Assembly: GCA_035279665.1 (NCBI GenBank)
Contig: DATEHI010000161.1
Coordinates: 1-20,963 of the forward strand
Reading direction: 5' to 3'
Length of the DNA stretch: 20,963 bases
Source: CF-13 sp035279665
GTDB lineage: Bacteria; Chloroflexota; Dormibacteria; CF-121
The position numbers and the translations under genes are program-made. Position 1 is the stretch's first letter; each line of letters opens with the position of its first letter. Positions 5,615 through 13,956 of the stretch are shown here, piece after piece. Under the pieces are notes generated by a model that saw only the letters and a program-made list of their open reading frames with translations, did no database searches and was not told the origin of the DNA.

Positions 5615-8365
5615 ATGCCTGAACGCCATCGCCTGCTGCGACGACCCTATGGTGCTCGGCACGCCAACCGTGATTTCCTCGTGGCGTCAGCTCTTGCTGC
5701 CCTGCTGACGCTCGCCTTTGGGGCGTGGATGGCGCTGCGGACCGATGGGGATCTCGCGGGCGATGCCCTCCGCCGTTTCGGGGAGGCCGGCGCCGCGCTG
5801 ATCGCAACGGTGGCCTGCGTGGTCGCCGCCACGCGTCAGTCCGGCCGTTCGCGGTACGCCTGGGTGTTGCTGGGAACCGGGGCCCTGGCCTGGGCGACGG
5901 GCGAGTGTGTCGGGGCCTATTTCGAATTCATCGAACAGCAGCTCCGTTACCCCCCGCTCACCGACATCGGCCACCTCGCGGCCGTGCCGCTCGCCGTCGT
6001 CGGCATCGCCGTGTTTCCCGGCCGCCGGCCCGCCTCCCGACTCGCCTTTCTGCTCGACGGCGCGATCCTGGCCGGGGCCCTGGTCCTCATCAGCTGGGCG
6101 ACCGTGCTGGGGAGCGTCTACCACGCCGATACCGGTAGTGGGGCCTCCGCGGTAACGGGCTTGGCCTATCCGATCAGCGACATCGTGATGGCGGTCATGG
6201 TGCTGCTCCTGGTGGGCCGGACCGCGGGCGCCGGTCGCCTTCCCTTGCTGCTGGTCATGACCGGGATCTTCGCCAACCTCCTGGCGGACAGCGCCTCCGT
6301 GTATCTGACAACCGTGACCGGAGAAGCTCCGCCGGCAATCATGGGCACGGGCTGGGTCGGCGGCTTTCTCTTGATGGCGCTGGGCGGGGTTCGGGCCTCC
6401 CTGCAGGCCGGGTCGGCAACCCGGGATGATGACCGGCCGCCGGCTCGCTGGACGATCGTGCTTCCAGATGTCCCGGTGGCCGTGGCGGCCGTCATCGCGG
6501 TTCTAAAGAATGTCAGCGGGCCGCCTGAAGGGCTGCTGCTCTGGGACCTGATGGTGGTCGTGGCGCTTGTCATCCTCCGGCAGTTCATCGTCATCGTGGA
6601 CAACCAGACACTCAGCCAGAAGCTCGCACTGCAAACGGCCGCACTGCGGGACAGTGAGGAGCATTTCCGATCGCTGGTACAGAACTCGGGTGACGTCGTG
6701 GTTCTCGCTGACGCTGAGGGTGTGGTCCGCTTCGTCAGTACCTCGATCGACCGGTTCTTTGCGTACACCTCCACCGAGTTCGTTGGTCAGCCGTTCAGCG
6801 GGCTCTTGCATCCAGATGACCAGCCCGCCTTCGCCGCCGGCCTGAAAAGGGCGCTCACGGCGTCGGCGCTCCCGGTCGCGGTGGACTGCCGGTTCCGGCA
6901 CAAGCTGGGGAGCTGGACCCACTGCGAGGTCACCATCACGAACCTGCTGCACCGTTCGAGTTCACAGGCCCTCGTCCTGAACATCCGCGACGTTACCGAC
7001 CGCAAGGAGATGGAAGATCGCCTCGCCTATCTGGGCGCCCACGACCCGGTGACGAACCTGCCCAACCGGATGGCCTTCCGCAAACTCGTCGACGAGGCGC
7101 TCGAGCGAAGCGCACCCGGACGTGCGATCGCCGTACTGGCGCTGGACATCGACGACTTCAAGCTGGTCAACGATGCCCTCGGGCACCGCGCCGGCGACGA
7201 CGTCCTGGGCATGGTGGGTGGGCGCTTGGGGAAGATCGTGTCGGCAGGCGATGTCGTGGCCCGGATCGGTGCGGACGAGTTCGGGATCTTGATGAAAACC
7301 GTGCTCAACGACGATCAGCCGTCTCACCTGGCGGAGCGCATCTTCCAGCACTTCCGCGCTCCCTTCAAGGTGGATGAGCGCGAGATGGTCATGCGGCTCA
7401 GCATTGGGATAGCGGCGCAGGCGGCGCTCGAGGATACGGCCGAAAACTTGATGCGCAACGCCGACCTCGCTCTCAATGCGGCGAAGACGCGCGGGAAGGG
7501 GAGGTACGAGCGATACGAGCCGCAGCAGCAGGCTGCGGTCAGCGACCGGATGGAGCTGGAGTCCGAGTTGGGTCACGCGCTGGAGCGGCGTCAGTTCGTG
7601 CTCCACTACCAGCCGACGGTTCGGCTGGGCGATGGGACGATCATCGGCTTCGAGGCCCTGGTGCGGTGGAATCATCCGCGCCGCGGGTTGCTGTCACCCG
7701 GCGACTTCCTCGGCCTTGCCGAGGAGACGGGGATCATCAGCGCCCTGCAACGTTGGGTGCTGGGGCAAGCCTGCGCCGATGGAAAGCACTGGCAGGTCAG
7801 CTATCCGGTGGAGCCGGCGCTGCAGATCAGCGTCAACATCAGCCAGCATGGGCTGGTTGAGGCCGATCTCGTCGCCGATGTCACTAACGCCTGCATCGCG
7901 GCCGCATTTCCACCCGAGCGGCTCATCCTGGAGCTGACGGAGGGCGCGACGCTGGAGGGAAATGCCACGGTATCCCGGCTGCTCGAGCTGCACGAACGCG
8001 GGGTGAGCGTGGCGCTGGATGACTTCGGCGCGCACGCGGCGCCGTTGAGCTCGCTGCGCGACTTGCCGGTGGACATCGTCAAGCTCGATCATTCATTCGT
8101 CGCCCGAATGACCACCAGCTCGACCGACGCCACCGTCGCACAGGCGGTCATCGAGCTGGGCAACAAGCTGGGCATGATCACGATCGCCGATGGGATCGAG
8201 CGCGCCGATCAGCTCGTTGCGCTGCGGGGGATGGGCTGCCTGGCCGGGCAGGGCTACTACCTCTCGCGGCCCCTGCCGGCTGCGGCTGTCGAACGGCTGC
8301 TCGCCGCATGCGGCGGCGATGGGGGACTCATCCTCCCGACCTTCCGGCTCGAGCGCGCGAGCTAG
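5615..8365 (+). CDS. Membrane PAS-GGDEF-EAL c-di-GMP signalling protein
   Basis: A 916-residue protein. Residues 20-330 hold about ten hydrophobic helices forming a membrane sensor that I cannot assign to a named MASE type. A short linker leads to a PAS domain (about 347-460, starting SEEHFRSLVQNSGD), then a GGDEF domain (about 465-630) and an EAL domain (about 645-895). GGDEF parts: DIDDFK (511-516), NDALGHRAGD (519-528) and the signature GADEF (552-556), with Ala at the second Gly. EAL parts: EALVRW (680-685), Asn741, Glu773 in ELTE, Asp802-Asp803, Lys823, Gln879. However, the usual DDFGTG is DDFGAH, and the Glu opening the EGVE motif is Asp859. It should make, break or bind c-di-GMP at the inner membrane. 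Both motif changes leave catalysis uncertain; a degenerate GGDEF that regulates a weak EAL is one option. The nearby Flp pilin is a conceivable but unproven output. Confidence 0.93.
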   Translation: MPERHRLLRRPYGARHANRDFLVASALAALLTLAFGAWMALRTDGDLAGDALRRFGEAGAALIATVACVVAATRQSGRSRYAWVLLGTGALAWATGECVGAYFEFIEQQLRYPPLTDIGHLAAVPLAVVGIAVFPGRRPASRLAFLLDGAILAGALVLISWATVLGSVYHADTGSGASAVTGLAYPISDIVMAVMVLLLVGRTAGAGRLPLLLVMTGIFANLLADSASVYLTTVTGEAPPAIMGTGWVGGFLLMALGGVRASLQAGSATRDDDRPPARWTIVLPDVPVAVAAVIAVLKNVSGPPEGLLLWDLMVVVALVILRQFIVIVDNQTLSQKLALQTAALRDSEEHFRSLVQNSGDVVVLADAEGVVRFVSTSIDRFFAYTSTEFVGQPFSGLLHPDDQPAFAAGLKRALTASALPVAVDCRFRHKLGSWTHCEVTITNLLHRSSSQALVLNIRDVTDRKEMEDRLAYLGAHDPVTNLPNRMAFRKLVDEALERSAPGRAIAVLALDIDDFKLVNDALGHRAGDDVLGMVGGRLGKIVSAGDVVARIGADEFGILMKTVLNDDQPSHLAERIFQHFRAPFKVDEREMVMRLSIGIAAQAALEDTAENLMRNADLALNAAKTRGKGRYERYEPQQQAAVSDRMELESELGHALERRQFVLHYQPTVRLGDGTIIGFEALVRWNHPRRGLLSPGDFLGLAEETGIISALQRWVLGQACADGKHWQVSYPVEPALQISVNISQHGLVEADLVADVTNACIAAAFPPERLILELTEGATLEGNATVSRLLELHERGVSVALDDFGAHAAPLSSLRDLPVDIVKLDHSFVARMTTSSTDATVAQAVIELGNKLGMITIADGIERADQLVALRGMGCLAGQGYYLSRPLPAAAVERLLAACGGDGGLILPTFRLERAS

Positions 8366-8459
8366 CCGGCGGCGCTTCCGCCTCCTTGTCGATTTCTCCG
8401 CGTCTCGTTCGACGATTCAGTAGGGTAGGACGGAAGCGACAACGAGAAGGAGAAGCCCT

Positions 8460-9035
8460 ATGGCAAGGATCGTGGTGACCGAGTTCGTCTCGCTTGATGG
8501 CGTGATGGAGGACCCAGGCGGCAGCGAGCACTCCCAGCACGGCGCCTGGACCTTCAAGTTCAACCGCGGCGAGGAGGGCAACAAGTTCAAGATGGACGAA
8601 ACAAACAACGCGCAGGCGCAGCTGTTGGGCCGGGTGACCTACGAGGGCTTTGCCGCGGCCTGGCCGCAAAGGAGTGGCGATCCTTTCTCGGACAAGTTCA
8701 ACAGCATGCCCAAATACGTCATCTCTCGGACGCTGAAGAAGGCCGACTGGAACAACTCGACGATCCTCAACGGGAGCGTCGTGGAGGAGGTCAAAAACTT
8801 GAAGCAGAGGCTCAAGGGAGACATCCTGGTCAGTGGCAGCGCGAAGCTCGTGCAGACGCTGATCAAGAATGATCTGATCGATCAGCTGAACCTGATGGTC
8901 TTTCCGGTCATCCTCGGGAGCGGCAAGCGCCTCTTCGCCGATACGACTGAGATGAAGACGCTGCGCCTGGCGGAGTCAAAGCCGGTTGGCGACGGCATCC
9001 TCATCCTCGTCTACCGTCCGGCCGAAGAGAAGTGA
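8460..9035 (+). CDS. Dihydrofolate reductase family protein (RibD C-terminal-like)
   Basis: A 191-residue soluble protein of the RibD C-terminal/DHFR-like fold. Markers are SLDGVMEDPGG (11-21), LLGRVTYEGF (55-64), YVISRTL (86-92), ILVSGSAKLVQTLI (122-135, the nucleotide-binding Gly/Ser segment) and PVILGSGKRLF (149-159). Relatives of this stand-alone type are NADPH-dependent reductases of unknown substrate, often loosely annotated as dihydrofolate reductase; true FolA motifs are absent. The ATG at 8460-8462 has AAGGAG 7 bases upstream. The gene stands alone, 94 bases after the GGDEF-EAL gene and 158 before the pilin. A role in riboflavin synthesis is unlikely because no deaminase domain or other rib gene is present. 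Confidence 0.9.
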   Translation: MARIVVTEFVSLDGVMEDPGGSEHSQHGAWTFKFNRGEEGNKFKMDETNNAQAQLLGRVTYEGFAAAWPQRSGDPFSDKFNSMPKYVISRTLKKADWNNSTILNGSVVEEVKNLKQRLKGDILVSGSAKLVQTLIKNDLIDQLNLMVFPVILGSGKRLFADTTEMKTLRLAESKPVGDGILILVYRPAEEK

Positions 9036-9179
9036 CGACGAATGGCGTAAGCGGCTACGCAATTTGAAGTAGGAAGGGCCCGGGATTCACCGCTCCGTCA
9101 CTTTTTCTGCGCAGACCGCGTTCACCGTTTTGACCTTCTGAGCAAGGCTGGGTGCCACACTAAGCCCAGTCTCTTTCAC

Positions 9180-9188
9180 AGGAGGTGA
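9180..9188 (+). promoter_or_regulatory. Strong ribosome-binding site of the Flp pilin
   Basis: AGGAGGTGA lies 5 bases before ATG 9194. The in-frame GTG at 9185 is part of this site and so is not the start. An imperfect hairpin (GGCTGGG at about 9146-9152 with CCCAGTC at about 9165-9171) precedes it. Confidence 0.8.
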
Positions 9189-9193
9189 CACCA

Positions 9194-9373
9194 ATGTTTA
9201 GCGCCATCTACAACAAGATCCGCAATCTGCTCAACCGTGAGGAAGGGCAGGGTATGGTCGAGTACGCCCTTATCCTCGTCTTGATCGCTGTCGTGGTCAT
9301 CGTAGTTCTGATCATCCTCGGCAACCAGGTCAAGAACGTCTTCTGCAACATCTCGGGCGGTCTGGGCCAGTAG
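9194..9373 (+). CDS. Flp-type (class III, type IVb) pilin precursor
   Basis: A 59-residue prepilin. A charged leader of 18 residues ends in NREEG. Cleavage by a TadV/CpaA-type prepilin peptidase is expected after Gly18, which places the conserved Glu-Tyr pair of GQGMVEYAL at +5/+6 of the mature protein, as in known Flp pilins. A hydrophobic helix follows (about 25-43), then a short tail NQVKNVFCNISGGLGQ. The single Cys is near the C-terminus. The strong ribosome site and the terminator directly behind fit a highly expressed, monocistronic structural gene. No tad/cpa assembly genes are within this window, so the secretion machinery must be encoded elsewhere. Confidence 0.93.
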   Translation: MFSAIYNKIRNLLNREEGQGMVEYALILVLIAVVVIVVLIILGNQVKNVFCNISGGLGQ

Positions 9374-9390
9374 GCTTACCGCAAACGATA

Positions 9391-9424
9391 GAAAGGGTCC
9401 CGACGTGGGGCCCTTTCTCGTTTT
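9391..9424 (+). terminator. Intrinsic terminator of the Flp pilin gene
   Basis: An 11-bp stem with one G-U pair (GAAAGGGTCCC 9391-9401 with GGGGCCCTTTC 9407-9417) has a 5-base loop and is followed by TCGTTTT (9418-9424). It lies between two convergent genes and may also stop transcripts from the minus strand. Confidence 0.88.
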
Positions 9425-9436
9425 ACCGGACCTTCT

Positions 9437-10924
9437 TTAAGCGGCGGTCTCTTCCGCGAGCCGGGGGGCGGTCTGCGGCCTGCGGGTTCCGCGGAAGACG
9501 ATGACAGCCGCCACAAATCCCAAGAGCGCGATTCCGACGGCGACCTGGAATCCGGCCGCATAGCCGGCTGCCAGCGCATGATTCACGACCGCGTGGGTCG
9601 GTAGGACGCCGGTCAGCTGATTCTTCGTCGCCGTCGCGGCGATGGTCCCGAGGAGCGCGATGCCGATCGAGCCGCCAATCTGCTGCCCAACGTTGAGAAG
9701 CGCCGAGGCCAGGCCAGACTCATCAGACGTGGTGCCCGCGACCGCCATCAGGGTCAGCGGCACGAAGATGTTGCCCATCCCCACAGCGATCAGCAGCATG
9801 GGGCCGAGGATGCCGGTCACGTAGACCGTGTGGTCATTGATTTGCGAAAGCCAGAAGAGGCCGCTGGCGACCAGCAAAGGGCCGATCGTGATGAAGGGCC
9901 GCGTGCCGAACCGGCCGACCAGCCGAGCGACGATCTGCGCCGTGATGATGATGGCGGCCGTCAGCGGGAGGAAGGCCACGCCGGCAACGAGTGGGCTGAA
10001 GCCCAGGATGTTTTGCACGAACTGCGTCAGGAAGAAGAAGACGCCAAACACGGCGACGCCGATGACGAGGGAGAGCATGTAGGCGCCGTTGCGGTTGCGC
10101 TGCGCGAAGATGCTGAAGGGCATGAGCGCATGCGTGCTGCGGGACTCGATTGTGATGAATGCGAGCAGGAGCACCGCCGATAGCCCGAGCGAGAGGAGCG
10201 TCACCGAGTCCGTCCAGCTGAAGCTCGCCGCGTGCGAGAGACCGTAGACAAGCAGCACCATTCCGGCGGTGGCCGTCAGCGCACCGGGCAGGTCGAGCTT
10301 GCCGTCCCGTCCTGGCGATGCCGCCAGCACGCGCGGCGCGGCGAACGCCAGAACCAGGCCGATCGGCACGTTCACGAAGAGGACCCATCGCCACGAGGCG
10401 AAGTTCGTGAGCACGCCGCCGAGCAGCAGCCCGAGGGCGCCTCCGGCGCCCGCCACCGCACCATAAACACCCAGCGCCCGGTTTCGTTCCAAGCCCTCAC
10501 GGAAGGTATCGGCGATCAGCGACAAGGCCGTTGGCGCCACGATCGCGGCACCCACGCCCTGGGCGGCTCGAGCGGCGATGAGCCACGTTGCATTGGTGGC
10601 GAATCCGCCCGCCAGCGATCCCAGTGTGAACAGGACGATCCCGGCCGTGAATACGCGCCGCCGGCCGAAGAGGTCACCGGCGCGGCCGCCAAGAAGCAGC
10701 AGGCCACCAAACGTCAGTGAATACGCATTGATCACCCATTCCAGGCCGGTGGGTGTGAAATGCAGCGCTCGTTGGATGGAGGGGAGCGCGATGTTGACGA
10801 TCGTGGCATCCAGTACCACCATCAATTGTGCCGCGGCAATCACGGCCAGGGCGAGGCCGAGGTTGCGCGGCATTGGGTTGATCTTGTGATCGACAGTCGA
10901 CGCGGTCGAGATCTCAGTGCTCAT
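9437..10924 (-). CDS. DHA2-family (EmrB/QacA-type) MFS drug efflux transporter
   Basis: A 495-residue inner-membrane protein with about 14 helices. It carries the DHA2 motif D1 LDATIVNIALPSI (38-50) in helix 1, motif A GGRAGDLFGRRR (79-90) between helices 2 and 3, and a Gly-rich motif C-like helix 5 (GAVAGAGGALGLLLGG, about 154-169), the mark of proton-antiport exporters. It should expel hydrophobic drugs or toxic metabolites using the proton gradient; the substrate is not readable. The start is ATG 10922-10924. No clear Shine-Dalgarno site precedes it; a second Met at residue 18 is possible but would still leave the helix intact. The stop of the glycosyltransferase gene lies 69 bases upstream on the same strand, so they may share a transcript, which would suit export of a glycosylated compound. 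No TetR-type regulator is adjacent. Confidence 0.93.
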   Translation of the reverse strand: MSTEISTASTVDHKINPMPRNLGLALAVIAAAQLMVVLDATIVNIALPSIQRALHFTPTGLEWVINAYSLTFGGLLLLGGRAGDLFGRRRVFTAGIVLFTLGSLAGGFATNATWLIAARAAQGVGAAIVAPTALSLIADTFREGLERNRALGVYGAVAGAGGALGLLLGGVLTNFASWRWVLFVNVPIGLVLAFAAPRVLAASPGRDGKLDLPGALTATAGMVLLVYGLSHAASFSWTDSVTLLSLGLSAVLLLAFITIESRSTHALMPFSIFAQRNRNGAYMLSLVIGVAVFGVFFFLTQFVQNILGFSPLVAGVAFLPLTAAIIITAQIVARLVGRFGTRPFITIGPLLVASGLFWLSQINDHTVYVTGILGPMLLIAVGMGNIFVPLTLMAVAGTTSDESGLASALLNVGQQIGGSIGIALLGTIAATATKNQLTGVLPTHAVVNHALAAGYAAGFQVAVGIALLGFVAAVIVFRGTRRPQTAPRLAEETAA

Positions 10925-10993
10925 GCAACGAGAACCACCGGCGGCAGACGATTTATTCAGTTAGCGACCCATACTTTTGGGGGGGACTCCGGC

Positions 10994-12211
10994 TCAGTGC
11001 GTGTCCCTGGCCATCAGCCGCTGCGCCGCCGCCCTTGCGCCGTCGGTGCGCACGGCGCCGGCGATGATTCGGGCATGGGCGGCCACGTCGGGCCGTAGGA
11101 CGTGGCTGAGAGCCTCGGCCAGCGAGTCGGTGGTCGGTACCACAGGCGGGTGGGCGCTTCCGATTCCGAGCTGGGCGATTCGTTGTGCCCAGTAGAGCTG
11201 GTCGTAGTGCTGGGGGATGACGACCTGGGGTGCTCCGGCTCGCGCAGCCGCGGTTGTGGTACCCGCGCCGCCGTGGTGCACGACGGCTGAGACCCGCTTG
11301 AAGAGCGCCTGCTGGTTGACCTCTCCGATGGACCGGCAGTCGGGTTCGTCATCCAGCAGTGGCAGGTCAGCCCATCCGCGGGACACGATCGCGCGGCGTC
11401 CCAGCGCCCGGGCCGCCCGGATCACGTTCTGGCTGAGGTCCTGCGGCGCGCGGATGCTGCCGAAGCCCAGATAGATCGGTGGTTCGCCGGCCTCGAGGAA
11501 TGTCTCCAGCTCCGCCGGCAGCGGACGCTGGTCCGGCAGGATCCAGGCGCCCGTCTGAATCACGGTCGAGTCCCCGGGCTCAGGCCAGGGCGCCAGGGTT
11601 GGGTCGGCGGCGAGCCAGGGCGTGTCGGTGAAGATGTAGTCCCGCACATCAGAGACCGGGGGCAGGCCCGCCGATCGCCGATGCGAGTTGAGCACCACGC
11701 CCCACGAATCGTTCCAGCGTTGTGCATCCTCAGCCCAGAGCTTGCCGTTGCCGGCCGCACCGTCGGGCGCGGAGTCGCCCCGCCATGCGGGCGGCGGGTG
11801 GTGGGACGAGGGCAAGGAGATCGGGCAGTAACTCGCATAGACATAGGGGATTTTTCTCAGCTCGGCCACCGAGCGAAGGGCGATTTGTAGTGCCCCGCCT
11901 CCCACCAGGATGTCGCACCCTTCGGCGGCTGCCGGTAGGGCCTCGAATTGGGTGGCGACCGTGGCTTGCGCAATCTGACGCATCTGTTCGGGCGAGGGTC
12001 TGGCCCTGATTACGGGTGGGCTGGCGATCGCAAACGGTCGGACCTCGGGCCCGATGGGGACGAAGGGGATCCCGAGGCTCTCGATCCAGTCGCCGAAGTC
12101 GGGCGGCGCGCAGAGGCGGACCTCCTGGCTACGCTCCCGTAGTTCCGACGCCAGTGCCACCAACGGCTGGACGTCGCCACGCGACCCGATGGTCGACAGC
12201 AGCACACGCAT
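10994..12211 (-). CDS. GT1-family glycosyltransferase (GtfA/UGT-like)
   Basis: A 405-residue GT-B glycosyltransferase. The N-terminal acceptor domain starts with MRVLLSTIGSRGDVQPLVAL (1-20), the hallmark shared by vancomycin-type Gtf enzymes and sterol glucosyltransferases. The C-terminal domain has YLGFGSI (247-253) and the donor-binding HHGGAGT (312-318), followed by PQHYDQLYWA (333-342), whose Asp-Gln pair usually contacts the sugar. It should transfer a sugar from an NDP donor to a small lipophilic acceptor in the cytoplasm. I chose ATG 12209-12211, 35 codons downstream of the first possible start, because the conserved strand begins there. No Shine-Dalgarno site is visible; CACAAT ends 9 bases before the ATG, so leaderless translation is possible. 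The acceptor is unknown. Its donor might be UDP-xylose from the ugd-uxs operon, but nothing in the sequence shows this. Confidence 0.92.
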   Translation of the reverse strand: MRVLLSTIGSRGDVQPLVALASELRERSQEVRLCAPPDFGDWIESLGIPFVPIGPEVRPFAIASPPVIRARPSPEQMRQIAQATVATQFEALPAAAEGCDILVGGGALQIALRSVAELRKIPYVYASYCPISLPSSHHPPPAWRGDSAPDGAAGNGKLWAEDAQRWNDSWGVVLNSHRRSAGLPPVSDVRDYIFTDTPWLAADPTLAPWPEPGDSTVIQTGAWILPDQRPLPAELETFLEAGEPPIYLGFGSIRAPQDLSQNVIRAARALGRRAIVSRGWADLPLLDDEPDCRSIGEVNQQALFKRVSAVVHHGGAGTTTAAARAGAPQVVIPQHYDQLYWAQRIAQLGIGSAHPPVVPTTDSLAEALSHVLRPDVAAHARIIAGAVRTDGARAAAQRLMARDTH

Positions 12212-12314
12212 TGGAACCGAATTGTGGACCACCACCGGGGTCTTGCCGCAAGTCACCCTCCCGGGCTCTATGCTGAAAGGAGGGAGATATCGGGCCAGGC
12301 GACGTTGATCTGGC

Positions 12315-13949
12315 ATGGGCCTCCCGGCCTACGCTCCGGAATTCCAGGCGCCTACCGAGCGCCTTCACTACTTCCATCCCTTCCGGATTGGCGTGGCGAT
12401 CCTGGTCATCCTCGGGGCATATCTCGGCCTGATCATCTGGATGGGTGGCAGCGCAGCCGGAGCCCAGGCGCGGCTGGCACTTCCGGTGGCACTGCTCGTG
12501 GTCGCCGTCGCACGGATGTTTCAGCCGCGCACGCTGCGCGCCGACGCCACCGAAATCCGGTGGAAGATACTGTTCCAGCCAGCCCAGGTGGTGCCGCGCC
12601 GTGACGTCGTCGCCATCCAATACCTGACGACGGCCCGCCCTGGTGCCCCCCGCTACTACTTCGTCAACCGCGACGGAAACGCGCTCCTCTGGGTGGACCG
12701 CTTCACGCCAACACGGATGGGGTCGTTCGCCTTGTATCTCGGGATCCCGATGCGAGCGGTCAGCGTCGCTCCGTCGAAGAGTGCCGATGCGGACGCGGCC
12801 GTCAAGGCGAACGCCAACGTTGGACAACGCCGGTTCATGATGCGCGCGATGGCGGTCTGCGCGGTTATCGGCCTGGTGTTTATCATTGGCGCCGCATTCT
12901 GGGCAGGTCAAACTGGAGCAGAGCTCGCCGCCTACGAGCGAGCCCCGCTTTGCAAGCAGGCGCCGGCTGACCCGCGAGCCTGCCGCTTCGATACGCCGGC
13001 TGTGGTAACGGGCTTTTCGGCCAGAGGCCACATCGACATCCGGTTTCCCACGGAGGTGGCGACGTTCCATCACCGCGTCACGTTCGTCAGGCTCGCGACT
13101 GGAGCCGCGCCCGACCCGGGGTTTGGGGTGGGAGACACGGTGCAGATCGAGGTCTTCGACGGGTACCTGATGGCCATTAACGGCGCCCACACCGACGGGT
13201 TCACCACGCTCGAATCAAACTCGAGCTGGCTCCTGATCGCCGGAGCGGGGTTCTTCCTTGTGTTCCCGCTCATTGGCCTGGTGCTGGCCTGGAAGGGGCC
13301 CGACTCCTGGTTTGTCAGCAAGATTCCGCCCGACGCGCCATCAACGTCCATCCTCGACAATCCACCCGCGGTAACCGACCAAGCGGGGCCGAAGGAGAAG
13401 CCCGGCGCGATCGAACGGGTGGTTGTGCGCGAATCCGGGGATGGTGCCACCGACGCGTGGCCGATCGTGGTCGAGGTGCCGGATTTCGACTATGGGCGCT
13501 ACGACGAGAGCGTCAGCGCCGCCGGTATCCCCAGTGCCGGCGAGCGGCTCCTGGCTGAAGCTCCCGTCCACTACTACGGCGTCGCGGGAACCAGGTCGAT
13601 TCTTCTGCTGACCGACCGCCGTCTGGTGGTGCTCGGGCCGACGCGGTTAGAGATCCCACGAGCACGCATTTCGCTGCTCGCCTATTGGAAGTCGCGCGAT
13701 GCCGTCGCGGTCACCTATCGAGCGCTGAGCGGGCCGCGTGGCATTCTCATGACAGGGCCGCAATTGGTCTGGACCGGAGGACCCAAGACGGATATGCACC
13801 GGCTGTTCATGACGATGCAGACCGCGTTCACCAACCCGGATCAAATCCGCGAGCCGGTCGTCATCGTCCGGCGCAGCGGGGCGTGGGGCCGCTTGATGAC
13901 GACGCGCCGCCGGCTGACCCACCAGCTCTGGCTCGCCTGGGTCGGTTAG
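12315..13949 (+). CDS. Membrane protein with PH-like segments, function unknown
   Basis: A 544-residue protein I do not recognise as a named family. Likely helices are at about 23-43, 53-68, 174-196 and 304-327. After helix 2, residues 70-150 (RTLRADATEIRWKILFQ, RRDVVAIQYL, then LYLGIPMRAVSV) have the strand pattern of bacterial PH-like domains. A soluble, probably external, segment with two Cys lies at 200-300. Residues 409-470 (ERLLAEAPVHYYGVAG, SILLLTDRRLVVLG, LEIPRARISLLAYWK) again look PH-like and are cytoplasmic if helices 3 and 4 form a hairpin. The ATG at 12315 is forced by an in-frame TGA at 12306-12308. Oddly, a strong ribosome-like site AAAGGAGGGAG lies about 30 bases too far upstream (12276-12286), and none is nearer. 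The gene is divergent from the glycosyltransferase gene. Confidence 0.8.
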   Translation: MGLPAYAPEFQAPTERLHYFHPFRIGVAILVILGAYLGLIIWMGGSAAGAQARLALPVALLVVAVARMFQPRTLRADATEIRWKILFQPAQVVPRRDVVAIQYLTTARPGAPRYYFVNRDGNALLWVDRFTPTRMGSFALYLGIPMRAVSVAPSKSADADAAVKANANVGQRRFMMRAMAVCAVIGLVFIIGAAFWAGQTGAELAAYERAPLCKQAPADPRACRFDTPAVVTGFSARGHIDIRFPTEVATFHHRVTFVRLATGAAPDPGFGVGDTVQIEVFDGYLMAINGAHTDGFTTLESNSSWLLIAGAGFFLVFPLIGLVLAWKGPDSWFVSKIPPDAPSTSILDNPPAVTDQAGPKEKPGAIERVVVRESGDGATDAWPIVVEVPDFDYGRYDESVSAAGIPSAGERLLAEAPVHYYGVAGTRSILLLTDRRLVVLGPTRLEIPRARISLLAYWKSRDAVAVTYRALSGPRGILMTGPQLVWTGGPKTDMHRLFMTMQTAFTNPDQIREPVVIVRRSGAWGRLMTTRRRLTHQLWLAWVG

Positions 13950-13956
13950 CGAAGGT

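Noticed and set aside
9437..12211. Natural-product gene cluster around the GT1 enzyme and efflux pump
   Set aside because: No biosynthetic core gene such as PKS, NRPS, terpene cyclase or RiPP precursor is present within the window.
12129..13190. A 353-codon open frame opposite the PH-like membrane gene
   Set aside because: Antisense shadow; the plus-strand gene has coherent helices and strands, this one does not.
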